From Flavobacterium aquidurense (lineage in GTDB: Bacteria > Bacteroidota > Bacteroidia > Flavobacteriales > Flavobacteriaceae), in the NCBI GenBank assembly GCA_900107365.1, contig FNPS01000002.1, positions 434,001-498,000 of the forward strand: a DNA stretch of 64,000 bases, read 5' to 3'. The position numbers were made by a program, and so were the translations under genes. The notes beneath the pieces are model-generated. The model was not told the DNA's origin. It did no database searches and saw nothing but the letters and a program-made list of their open reading frames with translations. Of the stretch, positions 23,777 through 33,311 are shown in pieces; position 1 is the first letter of the stretch; each line of letters begins with the position of its first letter.

Positions 23777-23845
23777 TTGTATATATGTCTGACAAAATCC
23801 GACTTATCTACCCAAAACTGGGTCGCTATGTCTGACAAATGACAT
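23777..23845. other. array right boundary, candidate insertion-site-like region
   Basis: After the last AAC there is no repeat arm. Instead two direct copies of TATGTCTGACAAA (23785-23797 and 23828-23840) flank a dyad ACCCAaaacTGGGT (23820-23833). Integron attI sites contain integrase-binding direct repeats, so this is a candidate primary site, but no integrase gene is adjacent. The following 23846-24180 stretch holds no gene. Confidence 0.3.
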
Positions 23846-24035
23846 TGTTTATTTATTTTCAAATATATTCTTTTTCTTTTCTCAAATTACAAACTAACAT
23901 CGATTAACAACAACAATTCAAAAAAATCCTATTCCTTTCCGCTCCAGAACACTCATTCCCGTAAGAACCTATAACTTCCCATAAAACGAGTCAATCTAGT
24001 CTTTCCTCTTTTTTCTTTATTCTATAGTCTTACCT

Positions 24036-24173
24036 CTTTATTCTTCATTCTTCATTCTTCATTCTTCATTCTTCATTCTTCATTCTTTATTCTTTCCTCT
24101 TTATTCTTTCCTCTTTATTCTTTCCTCTTTATTCTTTATTCTCTATTCTCTATTCTCTATTCTCTATTCTTCC
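24036..24173. repeat. pyrimidine-rich microsatellite (TTCATTC/TTTATTC/TCTATTC)
   Basis: About twenty short tandem units in three blocks (TTCATTC, TTTCCTCTTTATTC, TATTCTC). Plus strand is almost pure pyrimidine with A interruptions. It lies between the array and the efflux operon terminator. Confidence 0.85.
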
Positions 24174-24179
24174 CGAGAC

Positions 24180-24212
24180 AAAAAAACCTCTCAGAATTTT
24201 ACTTCTGAGAGG
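24180..24212 (-). terminator. rho-independent terminator of efflux operon
   Basis: On the minus strand CCTCTCAGAA and TTCTGAGAGG pair (24187-24196 with 24203-24212) and are followed by seven T. It lies 31 bp after the outer-membrane factor stop. Confidence 0.9.
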
Positions 24213-24243
24213 CCTCTACTAATAACTAATTAAAATGGGTATT

Positions 24244-25683
24244 CTACTTCCAACCTCCGCCTAAGTCTCTGTAAACATGAACCGCAGCGTTAAGTTGTTC
24301 TTTTTTAGTATCGATCAGTTCTAATTTCGATTCTAATGCATCACGTTGTGTCATTAAAACTTCAAAGTAATCTACTCTTGCTGATTTAAATAAATCATTA
24401 GAGACATCAATCGAAGTGTTTAACGCATCAACTTGTTGTGATTTTAGATCATAACTCTTTTGAAGGTTATCGATTTTAGAAAGCTGATTAGATACTTCTA
24501 AATAAGCGTTTAAAATAGTTTTATCATAATTGTATAAAGCCTGAAGCTGTCTCGCATTGGCACTTGAGAATTCTGCTTTAATTGCATTTCTATTGATTAA
24601 TGGCGCAGCCAAATCGCCTGCCAAAGAATACAAAATAGATTCAGGAAAGGTGAACAAATAAGAAGGTTTGAAAGCCTGAACCCCAAACGCTGCAGAAATA
24701 TCAAGTGACGGATAAAACTCCGCACGCGCTACTTTTACATCTAATTTGGCAGCAACCAATTCTAATTCGGCCTGTTTTACGTCAGGACGGTTCATCAACA
24801 ATTGTGATGGCATACCGGCGCTAACTGAAGCTGGCAATAGCGTTAAGAAGTTGGTATTTGTTCTTTTAATTTCCTGCGGATAACGCCCTAACAAGAAATT
24901 AATTTTATTCTCATTTTCTTTGATTTGTTGTAGAATATCAAATTCCAGACTTCTTGAGGTTAATACCTCAGCCTCAAATTTCTTAACACCCAATTCTGTT
25001 GCTCTCGCCGCCTGCTTTTGAATTTTTACAATTTCCAAAGCATTTGACTGCAAAGTGATTGTTTGTTTTACGATATCCAATTGCGTATCTAAAGCCAATA
25101 ATTCGTAGTAAGAATCAGCAATTTCAGCAATAAGATTTGTAACCACAAAATTCTTTCCTTCAACAGTAGCCAAATATCTGTTTACAGCTGCTTTCTTAGA
25201 ATTACGTAATTTTTTCCAGATATCGACTTCCCAGTTAGCATAAGCTGCAATCGTAAAATCTCCAAGCGGATCAGGTGTTTCTATACCTGGTTTTATTTCT
25301 GTAGTGGCATCACCAGCCCCTTGGCTGGTGTACCTTCCTACTTTTTCTACTCCAGCTCCGGCGCGTACTCCGACAGTTGGTAACAAAAGACCTTTGCGAA
25401 CCCTAACATCATTTTTTGCTATTTCGATTTCTTGCAGCGTCATGTTTAACTCCTGATTGTTTTTCAGGGCTACATCAATCAAATCAACAAGGTTCTGATC
25501 CTTAAAGAACGTATTCCATTTTACAGTAGACGTATTAGTTGTATCCTGAGCTTTTGCACTACCAAATGCTTCAGGAACTGGTGCGCTGGCAGTTGCCGTC
25601 TCAGCTGCGGGAGCTTTACAACCCGCAACAGCAAGACATAAGCCTACCGCAACACTATATTGATATAATTTGAATTTAGACAT
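24244..25683 (-). CDS. RND efflux outer-membrane factor (TolC/OprM/NodT family)
   Basis: 479 aa from ATG 25681-25683 (MSKFKLYQYS). It overlaps the pump gene stop by 8 bp, so the two are translationally coupled. Lipobox AVAGC (Cys22). Two repeated outer-membrane-factor domains with long helices; RPDVKQAELELVAAKLDVKVARAEFYPSL-type segment near residue 300 is diagnostic. It forms the outer-membrane exit duct for the pump at 25676-28843. Confidence 0.93.
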   Translation of the reverse strand: MSKFKLYQYSVAVGLCLAVAGCKAPAAETATASAPVPEAFGSAKAQDTTNTSTVKWNTFFKDQNLVDLIDVALKNNQELNMTLQEIEIAKNDVRVRKGLLLPTVGVRAGAGVEKVGRYTSQGAGDATTEIKPGIETPDPLGDFTIAAYANWEVDIWKKLRNSKKAAVNRYLATVEGKNFVVTNLIAEIADSYYELLALDTQLDIVKQTITLQSNALEIVKIQKQAARATELGVKKFEAEVLTSRSLEFDILQQIKENENKINFLLGRYPQEIKRTNTNFLTLLPASVSAGMPSQLLMNRPDVKQAELELVAAKLDVKVARAEFYPSLDISAAFGVQAFKPSYLFTFPESILYSLAGDLAAPLINRNAIKAEFSSANARQLQALYNYDKTILNAYLEVSNQLSKIDNLQKSYDLKSQQVDALNTSIDVSNDLFKSARVDYFEVLMTQRDALESKLELIDTKKEQLNAAVHVYRDLGGGWK

Positions 25684-28600
25684 GATTGTTATCAATTTCT
25701 TCAGTTAATGGATTCTCTTCTTCATTTTTAACCAGTTTGTGTTTCTCTGCAATTCTTCCGAAAATGTAGTACAATCCAGGAATTACAAATACCCCACAAA
25801 TAGTTCCGATAAGCATACCTCCGGCAGCAGCAGTACCAATGGTTCTGTTACCAATTTTACCAGGACCAGTTGCAAATGCAAGTGGTAATAATCCCGCAAT
25901 AAATGCAAATGAAGTCATCAAAATAGGACGGAACCTCGCTTTCGCTCCCTCCATTGCGGCTTCAAGAACTGTTTTTCCTGCGGCATGTCGCTGTATCGCA
26001 AACTCTACGATCAGTACGGCATTTTTACCCAATAAACCAATAAGCATTACCATTGCCACCTGAGCGTAGATATTATTTTCTAATCCCGTTATTTTTAATA
26101 AAAGGAAAGCTCCAAAAATACCCGCCGGTAAAGAAAGAATTACGGATAATGGCAGAATAAAACTTTCGTATTGAGCAGCTAAAACCAGGTAAACGAATCC
26201 TAAACAAATAAGGAATACCCAAATTGCCTGATTTCCTTGCGCTACCTCATCGGCAGAAATACCTGCCCAGTCAATATCAAATCCTCTTGGTAATTTTTTA
26301 GCAGCCACTTCCTGAATAACTTTAATCGCTGTTCCGGAACTATATCCCGGAGCCGGACCACCACTAATCTCAGTTGAGGTATACATATTATGTCTCGTAA
26401 TTTCTGACAGACCGTATACTTTTTCCAATTTCATGAAAGCTGAATAAGGAACCATTTCATCACGATCATTTTTTACATACAGTTTCAAAATGTCATCTGG
26501 TTGTGCACGATATTCTGGTGCAGCCTGAACGATTACTTTATAGTTAATTCCGTATTTAATAAAACTGATTTCGTAGTTACTACCCACAAGCGTAGACAAA
26601 CTGTTCATCGCATTTTCGATAGAAACGCCTTTTTGTTGTGCCAAATCATTGTCGACTTTCATCATGTACTGAGGGAAACTCGCACTAAAGAAACTAAACA
26701 CGTTTGATAACTCCGGACGTTTGTTCAATTCTTCAACAAACTCTTTATTTACCTCTTCTACTTTTTTGAAATCTCCAGCTCCTGTTTTATCTAATAAACG
26801 AAGCTCAAATCCTCCCGCTGCTCCATATCCTGGTACCGCTGGCGGTTGGAAAAATTCAATATTAGCACCCGGAATGTCTTTTGATTTTTCTTCCAGTTCG
26901 GTCATAATTTCCTGTACCGATTGTTTACGATCGTTCCAGTCTTTTAAGTTGATCAAACACGTTCCTGCATTCGATCCTGTACCTTCCGTCAAAATTTCAT
27001 AACCTGCCAATGAAGAAACAGATTTTACTCCATCAACTGTCTCGGCTATTTTTTGCAATTTCTCTGCAATATTATTTGTTCTTTCTAATGATGAACCCGG
27101 AGGTGTTTGAATAATTGCATAAAACATACCCTGATCCTCATTCGGAATAAATCCGGAAGGAACTGTACTACTAATCAACCATGTTCCGGCACAAAATCCA
27201 AGAAGTGCAATAATGGTAACAGCTCTTCTGTTTACAATTTTAGCTAATACATTTTGGTATTTACCCTGAGCAAGATTAAACTTATTATTAAAACCATCTA
27301 TAAATCTGTTTACAGGAGTTTTCTTTTTAGGTGTACCGTGATTGTTTTTTAACATCATCGCACAAAGTGCCGGTGTCAGAGTCAAAGCCACAATACCTGA
27401 AAGGATAATCGCCGTTGCCATCGTGATCGAGAACTGTCGGTAAAATACTCCCACAGGACCAGACATAAACGCTACCGGAATAAATACCGCAGCCATTAAG
27501 AAGGTAATCGCCACAATAGCTCCCGCAATCTCATGCATCGCTTTTTTAGTTGCTTTCAATGGCGAAAGATGTTCTTCCTCCATCTTGGCGTGAACGGCTT
27601 CAATAACCACAATCGCATCATCGACGACGACCCCAATTGCCAATACTAAAGCAAACAACGTAATTAAGTTCAATGAAATATCAAAGAAGGTCATGAATAC
27701 AAATGTTCCAACCAACGAAACAGGTACCGCAATTGCCGGAATAACCGTAGAACGCCAATCTCCTAAGAAAAGGAATACTACCAAACCAACCAGAATGAAC
27801 GCTTCAATCAAAGTGTGAATTACTTTCTCAATAGAAGCATCAAGGAATTTAGAAACGTCATACGAGATTTCGTAATCCATTCCTTTTGGGAATTTTTGTT
27901 TGATTTTCTCCAGTTTCGCTTTTACATCTTCAATAACCTGATTTGCATTACTACCAAAAGATTGTTTCAATACAATAGCCGCAGATGGTCTTCCATTCAA
28001 ATTAGAATAGATATCATACATCGAGCTGCCAAATTCAATTTTAGCAATATCTTTCAAACGTAAAAGTTCTCCGTTGCTATTTGATTTTACTACGATGTTC
28101 TCATATTGCTCTTTGGTTGTAAAACGTCCTGAATATTTTAATACGTATTCAAATGCCTGTGAACGTTTACCAGAACTTTCACCTGTTTTACCAGGAGAAG
28201 CCTCCAAACTCTGACTTGATAATGCTTCCATTACCTCATCAGCAGATACTTTGTAAGCCAACATACGATCGGGTTTTAACCAGATACGCATCGCATATTC
28301 ACGTGTTCCTAAGATATCTCCGGATCCGACTCCGTTTACCCTTTTTAATTCTGAAAGTACGTTGATATCGGCATAGTTGTAAAGAAACTTCATGTCGGTA
28401 TTTTTATCCGTACTATAAAGATTCACATACATCAACATACTCGGAACCTCACGCGTGATTTTCACACCTTCTCTAACTACCAATGGTGGTAGTTTATTTG
28501 TAACCGAAGCTACACGGTTTTGCACGTTAATGGCAGCCTGATTTGGATCTGTACCTAAGTTAAAAACTACCTGGATACTGGCCTCACCATCATTTCCGGC

Positions 28601-28843
28601 ATCAGAAGTCATGTATTTCATTCCGGGAACTCCATTCAAAGCTCTTTCTAATGGAATAACAACCGATTTGATCATCAATTCACCATTCGATCCAGGATAA
28701 TCTGCGGTAACGTTTACCATCGGAGGTGAGATGGAAGGAAACTGGGTGATAGGTAAATTCATCACCGACAATATTCCTAAAAAGACAATAACCAGCGATA
28801 TTACTATCGACAGAACGGGTCTTTGTATAAATTTATTAAACAT
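25676..28843 (-). CDS. RND multidrug efflux pump, AcrB/HAE1-type
   Basis: 1055 aa, full length. Starts MFNKFIQRPVLSIVISLVIV (TM1). Two pairs of periplasmic loops and 12 membrane helices are expected. The proton relay is intact: GVVVDDAIVVIEA in TM4 (the paired Asp) and GLLGKNAVLIVEFA in TM10 (the Lys). Inner-membrane proton/drug antiporter working with the adaptor at 28957 and the duct at 24244. Specificity not deducible; amphiphilic drugs or dyes are typical for HAE1. Confidence 0.96.
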   Translation of the reverse strand: MFNKFIQRPVLSIVISLVIVFLGILSVMNLPITQFPSISPPMVNVTADYPGSNGELMIKSVVIPLERALNGVPGMKYMTSDAGNDGEASIQVVFNLGTDPNQAAINVQNRVASVTNKLPPLVVREGVKITREVPSMLMYVNLYSTDKNTDMKFLYNYADINVLSELKRVNGVGSGDILGTREYAMRIWLKPDRMLAYKVSADEVMEALSSQSLEASPGKTGESSGKRSQAFEYVLKYSGRFTTKEQYENIVVKSNSNGELLRLKDIAKIEFGSSMYDIYSNLNGRPSAAIVLKQSFGSNANQVIEDVKAKLEKIKQKFPKGMDYEISYDVSKFLDASIEKVIHTLIEAFILVGLVVFLFLGDWRSTVIPAIAVPVSLVGTFVFMTFFDISLNLITLFALVLAIGVVVDDAIVVIEAVHAKMEEEHLSPLKATKKAMHEIAGAIVAITFLMAAVFIPVAFMSGPVGVFYRQFSITMATAIILSGIVALTLTPALCAMMLKNNHGTPKKKTPVNRFIDGFNNKFNLAQGKYQNVLAKIVNRRAVTIIALLGFCAGTWLISSTVPSGFIPNEDQGMFYAIIQTPPGSSLERTNNIAEKLQKIAETVDGVKSVSSLAGYEILTEGTGSNAGTCLINLKDWNDRKQSVQEIMTELEEKSKDIPGANIEFFQPPAVPGYGAAGGFELRLLDKTGAGDFKKVEEVNKEFVEELNKRPELSNVFSFFSASFPQYMMKVDNDLAQQKGVSIENAMNSLSTLVGSNYEISFIKYGINYKVIVQAAPEYRAQPDDILKLYVKNDRDEMVPYSAFMKLEKVYGLSEITRHNMYTSTEISGGPAPGYSSGTAIKVIQEVAAKKLPRGFDIDWAGISADEVAQGNQAIWVFLICLGFVYLVLAAQYESFILPLSVILSLPAGIFGAFLLLKITGLENNIYAQVAMVMLIGLLGKNAVLIVEFAIQRHAAGKTVLEAAMEGAKARFRPILMTSFAFIAGLLPLAFATGPGKIGNRTIGTAAAGGMLIGTICGVFVIPGLYYIFGRIAEKHKLVKNEEENPLTEEIDNNHV

Positions 28844-28878
28844 TTTTATATTTTTTAATGATTAAACCATGTAAAAAG

Positions 28879-28947
28879 TTTTCTTAGTTTCAAGTTTCAG
28901 GTTTCAGGTTTCGCACTGAACCTGAAACTTGAAACCAGAAACCTGAA
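28879..28947. repeat. inverted repeat between adaptor and pump genes
   Basis: AGTTTCAAGTTTCAGGTTT pairs with AACCTGAAACTTGAAAC and with a further GAAACCTGAAAC on the right. The hairpin lies in the 113 bp gap between the adaptor stop and the pump start and could reduce pump expression relative to the adaptor. Confidence 0.65.
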
Positions 28948-28956
28948 ACAAAACTT

Positions 28957-30039
28957 CTATTCCGCTTTTACTCGTAAATGATTAATTACCGTTTGCGGAG
29001 CCTGGAATTCATATTTAATTTTGTCGTTCTCTTTTACTTTCTGAACTCCTTCAAGTAAAATTTTATCATTTTCAGTAAGTCCGGTTTTTACCACATATAA
29101 ATCAGGTACTTCACCTGTAATTGTGATTTCTCTTGAACTTACTTTATCGTTTTTATCAACAACAAAAACATATTTTTTATCCTGAATTTCGTAAGTCGCT
29201 TTTTGCGGAATTACAATAGCATTTTTAAGAGGAACAAGCATCTGAACTTTTCCTGTTTCACCGTTTCTAAGTAATTTATCTGAATTTGAGAATCTTGCTC
29301 TAAAAGCAATATTTCCAGTTTCATTATTAAATTCACTTTCGATAACTTCTACATTTCCTTTGTATTTAAAAGATTCTCCATTAGCTAAAAGCAAATTCAC
29401 TTTGTTTTCTGCACGATCTTTTACATCTGTTTGGTATTGAAGATATTCTGGCTCAGATACGTTGAAGTAAGCAAACATTTGACTGTTGTCTGAAAGGCTG
29501 GTCAACAATTCACCTTCGTCAATAAGACTTCCTAATTTTAATGGAATACGGTCAATTGTTCCGTCAAACGGAGCTCTGATTTCGGTAAACGATAAATGAA
29601 GTTTTGCCAGGGCAACTTCAGCTTTTGCTGATTGTAGTTTTGCCTGAGCTACACTTAATTCGTTTCTGGAAACGATGTTTTTATCTGCCAGTAATTTTGA
29701 ATTCTGTAGTTCTATTTCCACTGATTTTTGTTCAGCTTGTGCTTTAAGCAATTCTGCCTGATACATGTTAGGCATAATCTTAAACAATAATTGGCCTTTT
29801 TTTACAAACTGGCCTTCATCAACATAAATGTTTTGTAAAAACCCTTTTTCCTGGGCGCGGAGTTCGATATTTCGAACAGATTTAATCTGCGAAACATACT
29901 CTTTGGTAAATGAAGTATCAATTTTTACAGGGCTTGTCACTGTAAATTTTTCAACTTCTTCTTTTTCTTCTTTTTTTGATGTACAACTGGTTAGGCACAA
30001 CAAGGCAAGCATGCCCGTTAACACAATAATTCTTTTCAT
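28957..30039 (-). CDS. RND efflux periplasmic adaptor (HlyD/AcrA family)
   Basis: 360 aa. Lipobox LTSC at Cys19. Barrel-sandwich/lipoyl halves (QEKGFLQNIYVDEGQFVKKG and IRAPFDGTIDRIPLKLGSL) flank an alpha-hairpin, followed by beta-barrel and membrane-proximal domains. First gene of the adaptor-pump-duct operon; no transcriptional regulator is adjacent. Confidence 0.94.
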   Translation of the reverse strand: MKRIIVLTGMLALLCLTSCTSKKEEKEEVEKFTVTSPVKIDTSFTKEYVSQIKSVRNIELRAQEKGFLQNIYVDEGQFVKKGQLLFKIMPNMYQAELLKAQAEQKSVEIELQNSKLLADKNIVSRNELSVAQAKLQSAKAEVALAKLHLSFTEIRAPFDGTIDRIPLKLGSLIDEGELLTSLSDNSQMFAYFNVSEPEYLQYQTDVKDRAENKVNLLLANGESFKYKGNVEVIESEFNNETGNIAFRARFSNSDKLLRNGETGKVQMLVPLKNAIVIPQKATYEIQDKKYVFVVDKNDKVSSREITITGEVPDLYVVKTGLTENDKILLEGVQKVKENDKIKYEFQAPQTVINHLRVKAE

Positions 30040-30214
30040 GATTTTAATGGAAATTTAAGCGATTGAATGCTTGGAATGCGATGATTCCTTGAGATGAAAA
30101 AATGCATCAGCAACCAAAAAGTCAGATCTTAAATCTCATATAAGAAGAAGTAGAAAAAATATACATCAAAAGATATGCACGATCACAACCAAGGTGACTG
30201 ATGTATATTGAAAA

Positions 30215-30595
30215 TCAAATTCTTAATACTCGTTGAGTAATATAAATAGGATTTGATTGGCCACAAGATGAGCCGAAAATTTCAAAACGATTAACAGAAT
30301 TCACAACGATCTGACGAGAGATTGTCAAATACCAGCTATCTAAGATGCTGTAAGTTGTTGCAAAAAATTTATTACTTAAACCATCCTTTAGATTATCATT
30401 CCCAAGAAATTCCTCATCAAGATCTACATCGGCATCCTCAATAATAGAGCTGCCCTGATCCTGACTTGTGAATTTTACGCGGTGTCTTTTCTCCAGATAG
30501 TGATGAGAACTTTGATGTGTCTCAGCATTAAGATATTGCCCTCCGCCCAGCAGAAGGAAATTCATAAACACTAAAAATACTATTAACTTTCTCAT
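30215..30595 (-). CDS. secreted hypothetical protein upstream of efflux operon
   Basis: 126 aa from ATG 30593-30595 (MRKLIVFLVF); a start at 30628 would add basic residues before the signal. Signal peptide to about QYLNA, then a basic His-rich segment (HQSSHHYLEKRHRVKF), an acidic patch DADVDLDEE and a C-terminus with one Cys. No family recognised. Same strand as and 175 bp upstream of the efflux adaptor, so it may be a linked stress-response gene. Confidence 0.6.
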   Translation of the reverse strand: MRKLIVFLVFMNFLLLGGGQYLNAETHQSSHHYLEKRHRVKFTSQDQGSSIIEDADVDLDEEFLGNDNLKDGLSNKFFATTYSILDSWYLTISRQIVVNSVNRFEIFGSSCGQSNPIYITQRVLRI

Positions 30596-30850
30596 TTGGC
30601 TGCGAAAGTAAGCAAAGTATTTATACAAAAAAAGAAAATTTCATAAGCTTTAACATTAAAAAAACACGAAAACGTTTTCAGTGTTTTTTTACTCAGAAAT
30701 TATAATAAAACCTTAATAATTTCTTGTAAAATCTCATAAAAAAAGTAATTTGTAATTTTAATCCTACTAACTAAAATCGATTTGGTACCAAATAAAATTA
30801 ATATCGTAATTATTTAACACCGAATACTTTATTCGGTAAAAACGGCTTTA

Positions 30851-31258
30851 CTAAAAATATAAAAATTCCATTATTGAAAATTTCTGACCTGACTTAACAA
30901 AAGTTTCTCCGGTTTCGATCATCCCAAATCTTTCATAAAATGATTTTTTATTGCTTCTTGCGTTACACCATATTTTTCTCAAACCCTTATTTTTTGCCAG
31001 CTTCAGGATATGCTTTAATAAAAGTGAGGCAATCCCTTTTTCCTGATAATCGGCCAGTGTTGCTAATTTTCGAAACTGCATTTCGTCACCCACAATAAAA
31101 CAAGAGACAATTGAAACTAATTTTTGCTCATCGAATACTCCAAAATGTAGTCCTGAATTATCTTCTTCTAATTGCACAAATTCAAATGGCTGTTCCGGCC
31201 ACATTACTTTGTGTCGAATTTCCCAGGTTTCTGATGCTTTGATTGCTTCAATTTTCAT
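30851..31258 (-). CDS. GNAT N-acetyltransferase
   Basis: 135 aa from ATG 31256-31258 (MKIEAIKASETWEIRHKVMWP); ATGs at 31276 and 31288 are alternatives. Typical GNAT, with acetyl-CoA loop YQEKGIASLLL and a SFYERFGM C-terminal motif. The N-terminal EIRHKVMWPEQP is typical of a Bacteroidota-specific subfamily. Substrate unknown. Confidence 0.85.
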   Translation of the reverse strand: MKIEAIKASETWEIRHKVMWPEQPFEFVQLEEDNSGLHFGVFDEQKLVSIVSCFIVGDEMQFRKLATLADYQEKGIASLLLKHILKLAKNKGLRKIWCNARSNKKSFYERFGMIETGETFVKSGQKFSIMEFLYF

Positions 31259-31442
31259 TTGGTTATAGCTATTCATCGTTACAAACAAAATTAAGAAATT
31301 TCAATAGCATTTTATTTCAGGAAAGAAAATCATCACAGCTTACTCATATTCAAATAAATACAAAAAAATAAATCCGGAATTATGATACTATTCTGATTAA
31401 TAATAATTATTTTTATGCTATGTAAAACAAATACCTCCGATT

Positions 31443-32006
31443 ATGAAAAAATTCATTTTAGCAGCATTATTATGTATTAGTGTGAACGGCTTTGCGCAAT
31501 TAATACAAATTGGGCCTCAGGTTTCTTATAATATTACTTCTCCAAATACAGATGATTTCAGCTCAAAAAGTGCTGGAAACGGAATGGGCGTTGGAGGATT
31601 TGTCAGATTGAATTTGTTGCTCTTTTATGCACAAGGCGAATTAGGATATTCAGAATCGAAGTTTAATGTTTCTCAAACCGGAATTGGCGAAACCGAATAT
31701 AAATTATCTGGAACTGATGCGGCCTTAATTGCGGGATTCAAAATTGTTCCTTTAGGAAAGCTAGGAAATGTTCGTCTTTTTGTGGGATACGACTGGAAAA
31801 ACTATTCAGACATAAGTGCTAATAATAGCCTGAATTACATTGCTGTTGAAAAAAACAACAGCAGTTTTCTTGGCGGAGTCGGCGTAGATTTATGGAAATT
31901 TACAATTGATTATCGATATCTTGCTGGTGTAACTGACTTGGATCCTTCAGGAAGAAGTTTAAAAACAAACGTTTCTAATTTCTCTGTCGGATTTAAATTC
32001 TTGTAA
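31443..32006 (+). CDS. outer-membrane beta-barrel protein
   Basis: 187 aa. Signal peptide MKKFILAALLCISVNGFAQ, then alternating hydrophobic beta-strands with Gly/aromatic patterns and a terminal strand VSNFSVGFKFL. Size and pattern fit an eight-stranded barrel of the OmpW/porin-like PF13568 type. Monocistronic, with a shared terminator downstream. Confidence 0.85.
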   Translation: MKKFILAALLCISVNGFAQLIQIGPQVSYNITSPNTDDFSSKSAGNGMGVGGFVRLNLLLFYAQGELGYSESKFNVSQTGIGETEYKLSGTDAALIAGFKIVPLGKLGNVRLFVGYDWKNYSDISANNSLNYIAVEKNNSSFLGGVGVDLWKFTIDYRYLAGVTDLDPSGRSLKTNVSNFSVGFKFL

Positions 32007-32025
32007 AAACTTCATTATAAAACAT

Positions 32026-32056
32026 AAAAAAGGGAATCAAAATGATTCCCTTTTTT
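32026..32056. terminator. bidirectional terminator
   Basis: AAAAAAGGGAATCA pairs with TGATTCCCTTTTTT around a 3-base loop, between convergent genes ending at 32006 and 32059. It serves both strands. Confidence 0.9.
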
Positions 32057-32058
32057 AA

Positions 32059-32676
32059 TTAATTTACTTTGCTGTAAAATCGTTCCAAATTATCAGCTTT
32101 TATTTTTTCAACGCCGTTTTCAGTTTGTCTGGCAATATTGATTACATGCAATATATCTGAATCTTCATTTAAGGAGCAATTCCAAATAGTTCCGTCAGAT
32201 AAAATAATAGCCGAAAATAAAGCATCTGATTCCTCTTTGTTATAATACTTTATATCTTCAGTCTTGATCAGTTTTTTTGCTTTCGTTTTAGTATCTACTT
32301 CATAAAACAAAATCTGCTTCTGGTTGATTTCAACTAGTTCGTCTATCCCATCGGTGTCATTAGTATTTGTCGCATTTACAGACCAAAGCGGTTGATTGCC
32401 ATTCATTTTCCAGCTTCCGATTACTTTATCCATAATGCTTTTTCTCAGCATTGTTTTTAAAGTATCTACTTTTTTAATTGATTCTTTTCCTAATTCATTT
32501 TCAGGTTTAATTTTAGAAGCAATAGAGAATAAATCTAGTGCTTTTACAAAATCAGCTTTCTTATAGCAGGAAACTGCCAATTCATATCTTGTTTTTTGAA
32601 AAGCAACCTTTGGATCGCTCTGCGCAATAACTGTACATGAGAATAGTAAGACAAGAAAAATTAAGGACTTTTTCAT
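32059..32676 (-). CDS. secreted TPR-like hypothetical protein
   Basis: 205 aa from ATG 32674-32676 (MKKSLIFLVLLFSCTVIAQ). Signal peptide; FSC could be a lipobox, but TVIAQ favours cleavage by signal peptidase I. Residues about 22-60 (YELAVSCYKKADFVKALDLFSIASKIKP) form a TPR unit. The C-terminal half resembles a lipocalin-like stress protein (IGSWKMNGNQPLW). Function unknown. Confidence 0.7.
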   Translation of the reverse strand: MKKSLIFLVLLFSCTVIAQSDPKVAFQKTRYELAVSCYKKADFVKALDLFSIASKIKPENELGKESIKKVDTLKTMLRKSIMDKVIGSWKMNGNQPLWSVNATNTNDTDGIDELVEINQKQILFYEVDTKTKAKKLIKTEDIKYYNKEESDALFSAIILSDGTIWNCSLNEDSDILHVINIARQTENGVEKIKADNLERFYSKVN

Positions 32677-32902
32677 TTGTAGGTATTGTTTTGTTTTTTG
32701 CAAAAATACATGGTTCGCACTTAACTACATTACGTCTTTCGTATTTATATTACGAATACCGGATTTTTAACATATTAAAAAAACAAATATAACTTAAATA
32801 CATTTATTAAAATGAATTATTCGCAATAAACCTTAAAAACCTACATAATTCTTCGGTACTAATTAATCGAGTTGGAAAATTTCTTAAAGACTAAATTTAA
32901 AA

Positions 32903-33289
32903 TTAAAATGCCTTTAAAATTTGCATTGCTTTTTCTGTATCATTTTTACCAACAAAAATATGATCGTGATAAAATGCCGCTACGACATTACAGCTAATTC
33001 CTTTGTCTGAAAGTGCTTTTGAAAACGCTGAGGTTAATCCAACAGCTTCCAAAGAAGAATGTACAGAAAGCGTTATCCAGGACATGATCACCGAATATTC
33101 TAAATTCAGTTTATCCGCCATTTCTTTTTTAAGAATTAAGGTTATTGCTTCTTTTTCTTTAAAGAACATTTCAATTTCATCCAAATTAAGATTTCCTAAT
33201 TCTCCGACTTTACAAAAAACATAATCTCCCAAATTGTGTTCAGGCTTCATACTTTTAAGCAATATTTGCAAATCTTTTTCTCCAGACAT
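32903..33289 (-). CDS. ACT-domain protein
   Basis: 128 aa, matching the stand-alone double-ACT family: LLKSMKPEHNLGDYVFCKV then SSLEAVGLTSAFSKALSDKGISCNVVAAFYHDHIFV. ACT domains bind amino acids. Members of this short family are predicted regulatory or N-acetyltransferase-associated proteins; the ligand is unknown. 22 bp downstream of the esterase gene and likely co-transcribed. Confidence 0.8.
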   Translation of the reverse strand: MSGEKDLQILLKSMKPEHNLGDYVFCKVGELGNLNLDEIEMFFKEKEAITLILKKEMADKLNLEYSVIMSWITLSVHSSLEAVGLTSAFSKALSDKGISCNVVAAFYHDHIFVGKNDTEKAMQILKAF

Positions 33290-33311
33290 TTTTTGAGTTT
33301 TAGTAAGTTGA

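Noticed and set aside
23733..23795. Upstream extension of the GNAT gene to an ATG at 23795
   Set aside because: It would translate across the cassette boundary AAC, and the added residues do not belong to the GNAT fold.
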